From Aedoeadaptatus acetigenes (lineage in GTDB: Bacteria; Bacillota; Clostridia; Tissierellales; Peptoniphilaceae): a DNA stretch of 64,000 bases. Positions within the stretch are counted from its first letter, which is position 1; the number at the start of each line of letters is the position of its first letter. Below are positions 24,566 through 32,235 of this stretch, in pieces. The translations under genes and the position numbers were made by a program. The DNA is taken from positions 124,001-188,000 of the forward strand of contig NZ_JAOQJD010000001.1 in NCBI RefSeq assembly GCF_025566985.1, written 5' to 3'. A model generated the notes under the pieces. That model did no database searches and was not told the DNA's origin. It saw only the letters and a program-made list of their open reading frames with translations.

Positions 24566-25170
24566 TAGATGTAAAACCTCTTTTTCCTAATGTAGGCCAT
24601 GACATTGTCGGGAATAAAATACTTTACCGACTTGCCTTGGCGTATGCGATTTCTCAACGTTGTGGACGATATCTCCAAGAGGGGCGTGTCGATTAATACC
24701 ACATTGGCGTTATAGGTCGTCTTCAGGTAACGAATCTCTTCGCGAATGGCCTCTTTTGTAATGGCCCCGTCCCCCGGGCGCACGGCCACGGCGAATTGCG
24801 TCAGCCCCGCCAGGTCGCCGAAGCGCTTCCAGGTCTTTAAATCCTGTAAAATATCGGATCCCAAAAAGAAGTAGAATTCCGCATCCGGATAAATTGCCTT
24901 CAGCGCCAAGAGGGTGTCCACGGAATAGGTAGTGGTTGTCTTTGTCACTTCCAGATCCGACGTTTCGAAATAGTAATTCCCCGCCACGGCGAGATCCACC
25001 ATTTTCAGGCGCTCCTTGGCGGTAACGGAGTAGTCCCGCTTGTGGGGGGCGTTGCCCGTAGGAATAAACAAGACCTTGTTTAAGCCCAAATGGGCCCGCA
25101 TGTACTCGCTCATCATTAAGTGGCCCATGTGGATGGGATTAAAGGAGCCGCCCATGATCCCGATTTTCAT
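24562..25170 (-). CDS. nadD: Nicotinate-mononucleotide adenylyltransferase
   Basis: 202 residues. It adenylates nicotinate mononucleotide to deamido-NAD. The nucleotidyltransferase motif GGSFNPIHMGHLMMSEY (residues 7-23, HxGH type) and the C-terminal ISSTTLRNRIRQGKSVKYFI are diagnostic. It starts 2 bases after the yhbY stop and overlaps yqeK by four bases. Confidence 0.97.
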   Translation of the reverse strand: MKIGIMGGSFNPIHMGHLMMSEYMRAHLGLNKVLFIPTGNAPHKRDYSVTAKERLKMVDLAVAGNYYFETSDLEVTKTTTTYSVDTLLALKAIYPDAEFYFFLGSDILQDLKTWKRFGDLAGLTQFAVAVRPGDGAITKEAIREEIRYLKTTYNANVVLIDTPLLEISSTTLRNRIRQGKSVKYFIPDNVMAYIRKKRFYIY

Positions 25171-25172
25171 AC

Positions 25173-25463
25173 TTACTCCAGAACGATCACGGGGTCATCT
25201 TTGGCGGGGCGGTAGAGGGTGAGCTTGCTGCCGATGCCCTGAACGAATTCCGCATGTAAGGCCTCGGTAAGTACCGCTGCCGCTTCATTTAAATCCACCG
25301 CCGTATTTTGCAAGAGGGCGATTTTCACCAACTCGTGGTCTTCCAGCAATTGATCGATCTGCTCGATCACACCTGGCGTAATGCCGTTTTTTCCGATTTG
25401 CATCAACGGCTTCATGCCGTGTGAAAGGCGCTTCAGCTGCGCCCGTTGTTTTCCTGTAATCAT
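25173..25463 (-). CDS. yhbY: YhbY/CRS1 RNA-binding ribosome assembly protein
   Basis: 96 residues from the ATG at 25463 (MITGKQRAQLKRL), which has GGGAG just upstream. The longer frame to 25517 would run deep into obg and is rejected. The CRM-domain GxxG loop reads IGKNGITP near residue 23. YhbY binds pre-50S particles. It lies 7 bases after obg. Confidence 0.95.
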   Translation of the reverse strand: MITGKQRAQLKRLSHGMKPLMQIGKNGITPGVIEQIDQLLEDHELVKIALLQNTAVDLNEAAAVLTEALHAEFVQGIGSKLTLYRPAKDDPVIVLE

Positions 25464-25470
25464 AAACTCC

Positions 25471-26742
25471 CTACTCGAAAAATTCAAATTCATAATCCGC
25501 AATAAAAACGGACTCACCTTCTTCTATGCCCAGCTCACGAAGCTTGTCGATGACGCCGTTTTTCCTGAGGTTTTCTTGGAAATACCGCAGGGAATCCCGG
25601 TCGTCGAAGAAGGTGGAGCCCAAGAGGCGCTCGATGTACGGCCCGTCCACGATGTAGCGGCCGTTTTCTTTTCTCACCGAAATGCCCGGTTCCCGCTCTT
25701 CTTCTTCCACATAGTATTCTTCGTCCAAGCTGTCGTATTCGATGTCCGTGTTTTGAAGCACCTCATAGACTTTAAAGAGCATGGGCTGAATGTCTTTGGT
25801 GGTGGCGGCGGATCCGGAAAAGACGGTGTAGCCGCGCCCTTCCAATTCCTCCCTGAGCGCAGGTTCTCTCTCCTGTGCCTCGGGCAGGTCCATTTTATTG
25901 ATAAAGACGATTTGTGCCTTGTCTTTTAAGGCGATGTTGTACCCTTCAAGCTCCCGATTAATGGCCTCGAAATCCTCCAGAGGATCCCGATAGTAGGCGC
26001 CGCTTCCGTCCAAAACGTGAATCAACACGCCGCTGCGCTCCACGTGGCGCAAAAAGTCGTGGCCCAGGCCCACGCCTTCCGAGGCCCCTTCGATGAGTCC
26101 CGGAATGTCCGCACACACGAAGCTCTTCCCCGGGCCCAAGTAGACCACGCCTAAATTCGGCGAGAGCGTCGTAAATTCGTAATTGGCGATTTTCGGCTTC
26201 GCACTTGAAATCACGGAAAGCAAGGTGGATTTGCCCACATTGGGAAAGCCCACCAGGCCCACGTCGGCGAGAAGCTTCAGTTCCAAAACGATGGTTCGCT
26301 CCTGGCCTTTAAAGCCCATTTGCGCAAAGGTCGGGGCCTGACGGGTGCTGGTCGTATAGCGGGCGTTGCCCTTGCCGCCGCCGCCCCCTTGGGCGATGAC
26401 GAAGCGTTGGCCCGCTTCCTTCATGTCGACGATGATTTTATTCGTCTTTTCGTCCCGCACCAAGGTGCCCACGGGAACATTTAAAATAATGTCTTCGGCA
26501 TCGGCGCCGAATTGTTTTTTGCTGCGGCCGTTTTGTCCATTTTCCGCCTTGTACACGCGCTTGTAGCGAAAATCCATGAGCGTCCGCATATTCTCATCGG
26601 CAAAGAGCACGACACTTCCGCCGCGCCCGCCGTCGCCGCCGGCCGGTCCCCCGGCGGGAACGTACTTTTCTCTGCGCCAAGCCACGGCGCCGTCGCCGCC
26701 ATTGCCGGCTTTTACCGTAATGGTACATAAATCGACAAACAT
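25471..26742 (-). CDS. obg: GTPase Obg
   Basis: 423 residues. The N-terminal glycine-rich Obg fold (residues 1-158) has the TVKAGNGGDGAVAWRREKYV start. The G domain has GFPNVGKST (G1 near 166), TLSPNLGVV (G2) and DIPGLIEGA (G3) with NKMD (G4 near 283). The OCT domain is at about 340-423. It acts in 50S assembly and stringent signalling. The start has a GGGGGTG site. A TATAAT lies at 26766-26771 on the minus strand, about 25 bases upstream, so obg probably heads the operon down to comEA. Confidence 0.97.
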   Translation of the reverse strand: MFVDLCTITVKAGNGGDGAVAWRREKYVPAGGPAGGDGGRGGSVVLFADENMRTLMDFRYKRVYKAENGQNGRSKKQFGADAEDIILNVPVGTLVRDEKTNKIIVDMKEAGQRFVIAQGGGGGKGNARYTTSTRQAPTFAQMGFKGQERTIVLELKLLADVGLVGFPNVGKSTLLSVISSAKPKIANYEFTTLSPNLGVVYLGPGKSFVCADIPGLIEGASEGVGLGHDFLRHVERSGVLIHVLDGSGAYYRDPLEDFEAINRELEGYNIALKDKAQIVFINKMDLPEAQEREPALREELEGRGYTVFSGSAATTKDIQPMLFKVYEVLQNTDIEYDSLDEEYYVEEEEREPGISVRKENGRYIVDGPYIERLLGSTFFDDRDSLRYFQENLRKNGVIDKLRELGIEEGESVFIADYEFEFFE

Positions 26743-26820
26743 CTCACACCCCCAGTATGATTGGTATTATATCACAGTCCGTTTTATGAAAAGATCTCCC
26801 ATGTCTAAACTCTGTATAAG

Positions 26821-26851
26821 AAAAAATAAACCGCAGATTTCTCTGCGGTTT
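26821..26851 (-). terminator. Intrinsic terminator after rpmA
   Basis: A 10-bp perfect stem (AAACCGCAGA with TCTGCGGTTT) and 4-base loop are followed on the minus strand by ATTTTTT. It lies 3 bases after the rpmA stop and separates the L21-Prp-L27 operon from obg. Confidence 0.92.
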
Positions 26852-26854
26852 CTC

Positions 26855-27145
26855 TTATGCTAATTCTTCTACGGGAAGAACGTTAACTACTTTTTTCTTT
26901 TTTCCACGACTTTCAAAGGAAACGCGTCCGTCGGCGGTGGCGAACAATGTGTCGTCGCTACCGATTCCTACGTTTAACCCGGGATGAATCTTCGTGCCTC
27001 TTTGGCGTACGAGAATGTTGCCGGCTAATACGTGTTGACCGTCGCCTCTCTTCACGCCGAGACGTTTCGATTCGGAGTCGCGACCGTTTTTAGAACTACC
27101 CATTCCCTTCTTCGAAGAGAAGAGTTCAAGTGTAAACAGAATCAT
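26855..27145 (-). CDS. rpmA: 50S ribosomal protein L27 with cleavable N-terminal extension
   Basis: 96 residues. The mature part begins around SKKGMGSSKNGRDSESKRLG and is typical L27. The N-terminal extension MILFTLELF precedes it. In Bacillota this extension is removed by the Prp protease, encoded immediately upstream here. The usual extension ends in LQFFASKKG. Here the site reads LELFSSKKG, a shorter variant keeping L and F before the Ser. The ATG directly follows the prp TAG and has GGAGG inside prp. Without cleavage the L27 N-terminus could not reach the peptidyl-transferase centre. Confidence 0.96.
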   Translation of the reverse strand: MILFTLELFSSKKGMGSSKNGRDSESKRLGVKRGDGQHVLAGNILVRQRGTKIHPGLNVGIGSDDTLFATADGRVSFESRGKKKKVVNVLPVEELA

Positions 27146-27475
27146 CTAAACCTCCTGAGTCTCTATTTTAATGTAATTTTCGTATGCACCTTCGATGGCA
27201 TTTAAGCCTACGACCATAGAACGAAACAAAAGCTCCGTTTCATGGGACACAACCTCCTCCGGCAGGCGGATGCTGACATAAGCTTCCGACTGTTCGAAGG
27301 CCATGGTGTCTTCGTCGATAGAAAGCAAATCTTCCATGGATAAAACACAGGTCAAGGTGAGGGCACTGACGCCGTGACAGACGATTTCGCCTACCTCGTC
27401 TCCCTCTCCCGCGTGATTGTTCGCCGAAAATCCGAGGATTTTTCCGCGGCGGACAAATAGAGTGACCGTTGTCAT
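27146..27475 (-). CDS. prp: Ribosomal-processing cysteine protease Prp
   Basis: 109 residues of the Prp (YsxB) family that cleaves the L27 N-terminal extension. The catalytic pair is visible as His in FSANNHAGEGDEVGEIVCHGVSAL (quoted as NNHAGEGDEV, His near residue 21) and Cys in EIVCHGVSA (near residue 33). It is always between L21 and L27, as here. Its start overlaps the rplU stop (TAATG). Confidence 0.96.
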   Translation of the reverse strand: MTTVTLFVRRGKILGFSANNHAGEGDEVGEIVCHGVSALTLTCVLSMEDLLSIDEDTMAFEQSEAYVSIRLPEEVVSHETELLFRSMVVGLNAIEGAYENYIKIETQEV

Positions 27476-27783
27476 TACGCCAAGGATCCGATTTCTACCA
27501 GTGTATACGGTTGACGATGGCCACGCTTAATGCGTTCGTTTTTCTTCGCTTTGAATTTATAAACAATAACCTTTTTGTCTTTGGCTTGTTTTAAAACTTT
27601 CGCTTCGACTTTGGCATCGGCGACGTAGGGCTTACCTACATTCACACTGCCGTCTTTTGCGACGAGAAGCACCTTGTCAAAAGTGACGGCATCTCCTTCG
27701 TTGGCATCGAGCTTTTCTACTTTCACCAAGTCGCCTTCGCGAACGGTGTATTGCTTTCCGCCGGTTTCAATAACTGCGTACAT
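27475..27783 (-). CDS. rplU: 50S ribosomal protein L21
   Basis: 102 residues, full length. It begins MYAVIETGGKQYTVREGDLV and ends with the L21 RNA-binding signature KKNERIKRGHRQPYTLVEI. It heads the L21-Prp-L27 operon behind a structured leader at 27784-27850. Confidence 0.97.
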   Translation of the reverse strand: MYAVIETGGKQYTVREGDLVKVEKLDANEGDAVTFDKVLLVAKDGSVNVGKPYVADAKVEAKVLKQAKDKKVIVYKFKAKKNERIKRGHRQPYTLVEIGSLA

Positions 27784-27850
27784 TGTAGCACCTCCTCTTT
27801 ACAAGACTCGCCCCGATAGGTGCTATGCTTTTTACCTATAAGGTGCGGTT
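27784..27850 (-). ncRNA. Probable L21 leader (ribosomal protein autoregulatory element)
   Basis: The minus-strand 5' region of rplU can fold into a long-range stem AGCACC/GGTGCT (27819-27824 with 27787-27792) that sequesters the AGGAGG ribosome-binding site. A second stem upstream involves ACCTTATAGGT. This placement and the paired GGTGCT next to the ribosome-binding site resemble the L21 leader known from Bacillota, which is thought to bind L21. I judged the fold by eye, and the exact ends are uncertain. Confidence 0.55.
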
Positions 27851-27883
27851 ACATCAGAGTATATTACCACATATGGTAGTGAA

Positions 27884-29065
27884 TTACAATTCTTTATCTC
27901 GTTTTAATTTATTTTTTACGGCTTCCCTGTGCCTTTCTTCCGCAACTTGAAGCTGTTGCTCAAAGGGCAGTTCTTTTCGCTCCCGGGCGATTTCGAAAAG
28001 GCCCATGGCGCTGAAGCCGTAGACCGTGGTAATCATGGCATCTTCCGACAGAGCTTCTTTCATAAACGTCGTGAGATCTTCCATTTGCGCTTCGCTCATG
28101 CCATGGACGAAATCCACCACGATCATGCCGCTCAGATTTCTGAGATGAATCTGTTTGGCGATCTCTTTTGCCGCTTCCCTGTTCACTTTCATGCGCATGG
28201 CGTCGAAGGAACCCTTCTTTTTCACCGCCGCCATATTCACATCCGCTACATAGGCGCCTTCCGCGGCATCCATGACCACATTGCCGCCGGAGGGAAGGGG
28301 CAGGGTCTTTTGAAAAATGGAATTCCACTGGCTGCGCCACTTGGCCGTGGAGCGAATGCTGAAGGACGGGTCCACGACGCAGTTTAAGTAATTCGGCAGG
28401 CGGTCAATCAACTTTTTGTCGTTGACCACCATGGGAAGGTCTCTGTGGCGATTGAGCACGTCCATGCCCCGGTCCTGCGTCAAAAGAAGTTGGCTCTTCG
28501 GAAGAAAGTTGACGGAGCCTTCGATTTTTTCCATTAATTGCCGCAAGTGTTCGTATTCCATAGCCATGTGGGCCGGCTGACAAGATGCGGCTTCCGTGCG
28601 AATAATCATGCCCGCCGAGGCATTCAGTCCATGGGCCCAATCCGTGAGGCGCTTTCTTATCTCTCCGTCGTCGATGCGCTTGGAAATGCGAATCCCCGAG
28701 GATTTCGGCAAGAGGACGATGTTTTCGCCGCGAAGGCTGTAGTCCATGGAAAGCACGGCCCGTTTTTGATCCAAGGGTGACTTTTTTACTTCCACGATAA
28801 TGGAGTCGCCACCTTTAATTTTTTCCCGGTACGCTTTGGGATAGACGTTTTTCATGGGCAGGTACCCGTTTTCGTCTTCCCCGAAATCCACAAAGGCGCA
28901 GTCCATGGCGGGCAAGACATTTTTCACGTAGCCCCGGTAAATATTTCCCACCTGGGAGGGATTGGACAGGAGATGAATCGCCCGTATCTCGCCTTCTGAA
29001 ATAAGGCCCATGATCTTCGGTTCTTCTCCGTCAGCAAACAAATAGTTGTTAGAGCCGTACTTCAT
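27884..29065 (-). CDS. rng: Ribonuclease E/G family endoribonuclease, short form
   Basis: About 393 residues from the ATG at 29065. A GTG at 29074 is also possible. An S1 domain with RNase E insertion is at about 30-120 (GNIYRGYVKNVLPAMDCAFV). The catalytic region has the metal-binding Asp residues in DAAEGAYVADVNMAA and VVDFVHGMSEAQ. The protein stops shortly after YGFSAMGLFEIARERK, so it lacks the CPxC zinc-link and the small C-terminal domain of E. coli RNase G (489 residues). It overlaps the preceding TIGR03936 gene and precedes L21, the usual clostridial order. Confidence 0.9.
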   Translation of the reverse strand: MKYGSNNYLFADGEEPKIMGLISEGEIRAIHLLSNPSQVGNIYRGYVKNVLPAMDCAFVDFGEDENGYLPMKNVYPKAYREKIKGGDSIIVEVKKSPLDQKRAVLSMDYSLRGENIVLLPKSSGIRISKRIDDGEIRKRLTDWAHGLNASAGMIIRTEAASCQPAHMAMEYEHLRQLMEKIEGSVNFLPKSQLLLTQDRGMDVLNRHRDLPMVVNDKKLIDRLPNYLNCVVDPSFSIRSTAKWRSQWNSIFQKTLPLPSGGNVVMDAAEGAYVADVNMAAVKKKGSFDAMRMKVNREAAKEIAKQIHLRNLSGMIVVDFVHGMSEAQMEDLTTFMKEALSEDAMITTVYGFSAMGLFEIARERKELPFEQQLQVAEERHREAVKNKLKRDKEL

Positions 29066-29732
29066 GATCGTCACCGTCCCAACTTTTGATCCGACGAATT
29101 TGAATGTAGTCGATATCCACGCCGCGGGATTCGAACAGGCCCATTAAAAAGCGGTCAGGCCGCAGATTGCCGTTGGCCCCCGCACGCAAGACGGCGTAAA
29201 GGGAGGTTCCGGATGCCTCTTCTTTCCATTCCAAAGAAAAGATGCCGTCTTTTATGTCTTCTTCCACGACGATGCGCTTCTTGCCTTTTTTCTTCCGCCG
29301 ACGAACGAGGATTTCGTCTTGTTCCATGGCATCCTCCGCCATTTTTTTCAGTTCATCCGCGCTGCCGTAATGGGCCGCGGGAAAGAAAAAGCGGTATTGG
29401 GTCTTGGCGATGCGCTCAAACACCGATTTCGGGTCGAAATCTGCCGTGGCTTCGATGATCTCCATGCCCTCGGGCAAGGCTTCATTGAGCATGGCTTTAA
29501 TCTTTTCGGGATCGGCGCCGTCTTCCACTTCCAGATCCATGACCTCGAATTCGCTCTCCATGCCCACACTCAAGGGCTGGGCGATGGACAGCTTTTGATG
29601 AGGATTAAAGCCCTCGGACCAGAGGATGGGCACGTCGGCCCGTTGAATAGCCCGATTGAAGAGGCGGATCGTGTCCAAATGGGAAATGAATTTAATCATG
29701 CCCGTCTTTTTAAATGCCATGCGCAGTTGCAT
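29049..29732 (-). CDS. Radical SAM-linked protein (TIGR03936 / DUF2344 family)
   Basis: About 227 residues from the ATG at 29732 (MQLRMAFKKTG), with GGGGTG upstream. A GTG at 29741 is the alternative. The N-terminus (KKTGMIKFISHLDTIRLFNR) and the NPHQKLSIAQPLSVGMES-like segment (EGFNPHQKLSIAQPLSVGME, 20 residues) are typical. The family is always coupled to the large radical SAM protein encoded just upstream, and may be a specificity or RNA-binding partner. Its chemical role is not established. It overlaps the upstream gene by about 23 bases. Confidence 0.9.
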   Translation of the reverse strand: MQLRMAFKKTGMIKFISHLDTIRLFNRAIQRADVPILWSEGFNPHQKLSIAQPLSVGMESEFEVMDLEVEDGADPEKIKAMLNEALPEGMEIIEATADFDPKSVFERIAKTQYRFFFPAAHYGSADELKKMAEDAMEQDEILVRRRKKKGKKRIVVEEDIKDGIFSLEWKEEASGTSLYAVLRAGANGNLRPDRFLMGLFESRGVDIDYIQIRRIKSWDGDDHEVRL

Positions 29733-31563
29733 GAAATTCACCCCACATTTCGCAATTTTCGATGCCGCAACCGTTGCATTTTTTGCGGCAATCCGGCGTG
29801 GTCAGCGCCGCCTTGGATTTTTCGTACTCGTTCCACAAATAGGCTTTCTTCACGCCGATGTCGATGAAGTCCCAGGGAAGGATTTCGTCCTTCTCCCGCA
29901 GACGATTGGCGTAAAAGTCGCCGTCGATGCCCGCCTCCTCCATGGACTTGACCCACACATCGTAGCGGAAAAATTCGCTCCAGCCGTCAAAGATTTGGCC
30001 GTTTTCGTAGGCCCGCAAGATGAGTTTGCCCACGCGCCGGTCGCCTCGGGCCAGGATCCCTTCCATGCGAGAAAGGTAGGGCTCGTGGTATTGAAATTTC
30101 ACTTTCGGATCCCGCACCGCCCCTTTCACGGCGTGGATCTTTTCGAAAAATTCGTCGATGGTGTCCTGCCTTTCCCACTGAAAGGGCGTAAAGCCTTTGG
30201 GCACGAAGCAGGAGGCGGAGGCGGTGACGCGGAAATTCCCCTGAATTTCTTCTTTCGGTCGATTAAAGAAGGCGTCCTTCACCTTGTAGGCCAAGTGGGC
30301 GATGCCCAAGACGTCCTCCATGGTTTCGCCGGGTAGGCCGATCATAAAGTAGAGTTTGATTCGACTCCAGCCTTCCTTAAAGACGGCGTTTACGACACGC
30401 ATCAAGTCCTCTTCCGTAACGTTTTTGTTGATTACATCCCGCATGCGCTGACTCCCCGCCTCCGGGGCAAAGGTGAGCCCGCTTTTGCGCACTTTCTCGA
30501 TTTCTTTCAATACGTCCACGATAAAGCTGTCCAGGCGCAGGGAGGGCAGGCTGATCCCCACGTTTTTTTCCTCATAGGTGTAACTCAGCTCCTGCACCAA
30601 GGGCATGAGGTGGGTGTAGTCGCAGGAGGAAAGGGACGTGAGAGAAATTTCGTCGTAGCCCGTATTTTTTAAAATGGATTCGGCCATGTCCGTTAAGGTG
30701 TCCACGCTTCGCTCGCGAATGGGCCGATACATCATCCCCGCCTGACAGAAGCGACAGCCCTGGGTGCAGCCGCGGAACAATTCGATGACCGCCCGGTCGT
30801 GCACCGTCTCCAAAAAGGGCACGATTTGCCGATCCAGTTGGAAGGTGGCGTTCATGTCGTGGAGGCGCACCCGCTTGATCAAGGGCTTCGCTTCGGCCGC
30901 CGTGGGCGCGTGGTTTTTTATTGTGCCGTCTTCGTTGTAGGTTACTTCGTAAAGGGAGGGAACGTAGACCCCTTCGATGGTAGCCAGGGAGCGGAGAATT
31001 TCTTTCCTGGAAAGGCCCGCGTCTCTTCCCTCTTTGACCTTGTCCATGACCTGAATATTTAAATGCTCCCCTTCGCCGATTAAAAAGCAGTCCATAAAAT
31101 CCGCCAAGGGCTCCGGCGTCGTGGCACAGGGCCCGCCGGCCATGACGAAGGGTTCTTCTTCCCCGCGCTCATTTGCAAGGAGGGTGATCTGCCCGAGATC
31201 CAACATATAGAGAATGTTGGTGTAGCTCATTTCGTATTGCAGGGTAAAGCCCACCACGTCAAATTCCGAAAGGGGCCTCTTCGTCTCCAGGCTGTAAAGG
31301 GGAATGGCTTCGTTTTTCATGGCCTCCGCCATGTCCGGCCAGGGAGCGAAGGCGCGCTCGCAGGCGTAGTCCGTCTCGTTCATGGCGAAATACAAAATCT
31401 GCATGCCCAAATGGCTCATGCCCACTTCGTACACGTCGGGAAAGCAGAAGCAAAAGCGAAGGGCCGCCTCTTCTTTCACCACACTATTTAATTCGCCGCC
31501 GATGTAGCGGGCGGGCTTCTCCACTTTTTTTAAACATTTTTCCAGTCGTTGCGCGTCTATCAT
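29710..31563 (-). CDS. TIGR03960 family B12-binding-type radical SAM protein
   Basis: 617 residues. An N-terminal cobalamin-binding-like domain (about 1-190) is followed by the radical SAM barrel with the CxxxCxxC cluster motif in FRGCTQGCRFCQAG near residue 268. A C-terminal cysteine cluster CRKKCNGCGIENC lies near residue 598. It forms a fixed pair with the next gene. I know of no proven substrate. The position before RNase G and L21 suggests a link with RNA or ribosome modification, which is inference. GAGG precedes the ATG. Confidence 0.92.
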   Translation of the reverse strand: MIDAQRLEKCLKKVEKPARYIGGELNSVVKEEAALRFCFCFPDVYEVGMSHLGMQILYFAMNETDYACERAFAPWPDMAEAMKNEAIPLYSLETKRPLSEFDVVGFTLQYEMSYTNILYMLDLGQITLLANERGEEEPFVMAGGPCATTPEPLADFMDCFLIGEGEHLNIQVMDKVKEGRDAGLSRKEILRSLATIEGVYVPSLYEVTYNEDGTIKNHAPTAAEAKPLIKRVRLHDMNATFQLDRQIVPFLETVHDRAVIELFRGCTQGCRFCQAGMMYRPIRERSVDTLTDMAESILKNTGYDEISLTSLSSCDYTHLMPLVQELSYTYEEKNVGISLPSLRLDSFIVDVLKEIEKVRKSGLTFAPEAGSQRMRDVINKNVTEEDLMRVVNAVFKEGWSRIKLYFMIGLPGETMEDVLGIAHLAYKVKDAFFNRPKEEIQGNFRVTASASCFVPKGFTPFQWERQDTIDEFFEKIHAVKGAVRDPKVKFQYHEPYLSRMEGILARGDRRVGKLILRAYENGQIFDGWSEFFRYDVWVKSMEEAGIDGDFYANRLREKDEILPWDFIDIGVKKAYLWNEYEKSKAALTTPDCRKKCNGCGIENCEMWGEFHATAHGI

Positions 31564-31588
31564 GGAAACCTCTTTCTAAAAATCGTCT

Positions 31589-32233
31589 CTAGCGGCCTTT
31601 AAGAAAGGACCAGAAGGACTTCTTCTCCCCACCATCAGCCCTTCCGCCTTTCAGGGAAAAGGAAGGCTTTTGCACTTCGTTAAAATAAAGGGCGTCGTCG
31701 AGATACAGGTTTTCGATGCCTTCCATCGCTTCTCTGTCTCCGGGTTTTAAACGATTCAATACTACTACCACCTTGGCGGGGCATTTGTTCCTTCTCAAGA
31801 TAAATCGGATGCGGTCCAGATTGCGAATCGAGCCCGGACGATTGACCACGACGCAGTAGATCACGTCGGCGACCTTGGCCCAATTCAGAAGATCTTTCTC
31901 TCTGTAACGGGACAGGTCCACGAAGACATCGTCGTCACCGAAATTATCTACCGCCTTGAAAAAATCATCGTCGTCGATTTCTTCCAGATCGTGAAAAATA
32001 TTCCCCTGAATGAAGTCGTAGCCGTCCCCTTGGATCACCACGTCGCAAAGGGGCTTTCCCCGAAGAAAATCCATGTAGTCTTCAATGGCGTCGGTTGCCT
32101 CGTCTAAAAACAAATCCTGCACACGGGTGCGGTTGGAAGCCTCGATTAAAAGGCCCTTCGCCTCTTTGGCGAAATCCCGAGCCATGGTGCTCGTGCCGCA
32201 GCCGCCAACCGTTGAAATAATGACAGTGATCAT
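31589..32233 (-). CDS. ParA/MinD-superfamily P-loop protein with altered Walker A
   Basis: 214 residues. The N-terminus MITVIISTVGGCGTSTMARD resembles the deviant Walker A of MinD/ParA (KGGVGKTT) but has neither lysine. The motif GGCGTST at residues 10-16 is more like the atypical box of CpaE/TadZ proteins. Later DVFVDLSRYREKDLLNWA and VADVIYCVVVNRPGSIRNLD match the second half of the fold, and VVLNRLKPGDRE resembles the NxxKP-type strand. There is an acidic stretch (LEEIDDDDFFKAVDNFGDDD). It is 3 bases before... rather after the PBP2 stop, and 26 bases ahead of the radical SAM gene. A role in placing envelope machinery is possible but unproven. Confidence 0.7.
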   Translation of the reverse strand: MITVIISTVGGCGTSTMARDFAKEAKGLLIEASNRTRVQDLFLDEATDAIEDYMDFLRGKPLCDVVIQGDGYDFIQGNIFHDLEEIDDDDFFKAVDNFGDDDVFVDLSRYREKDLLNWAKVADVIYCVVVNRPGSIRNLDRIRFILRRNKCPAKVVVVLNRLKPGDREAMEGIENLYLDDALYFNEVQKPSFSLKGGRADGGEKKSFWSFLKGR

Positions 32234-32235
32234 AC

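Noticed and set aside
25173..25517. Longer start for the YhbY gene
   Set aside because: It would overlap the obg coding end. The internal ATG at 25463 has a good ribosome-binding site and gives the normal family length.
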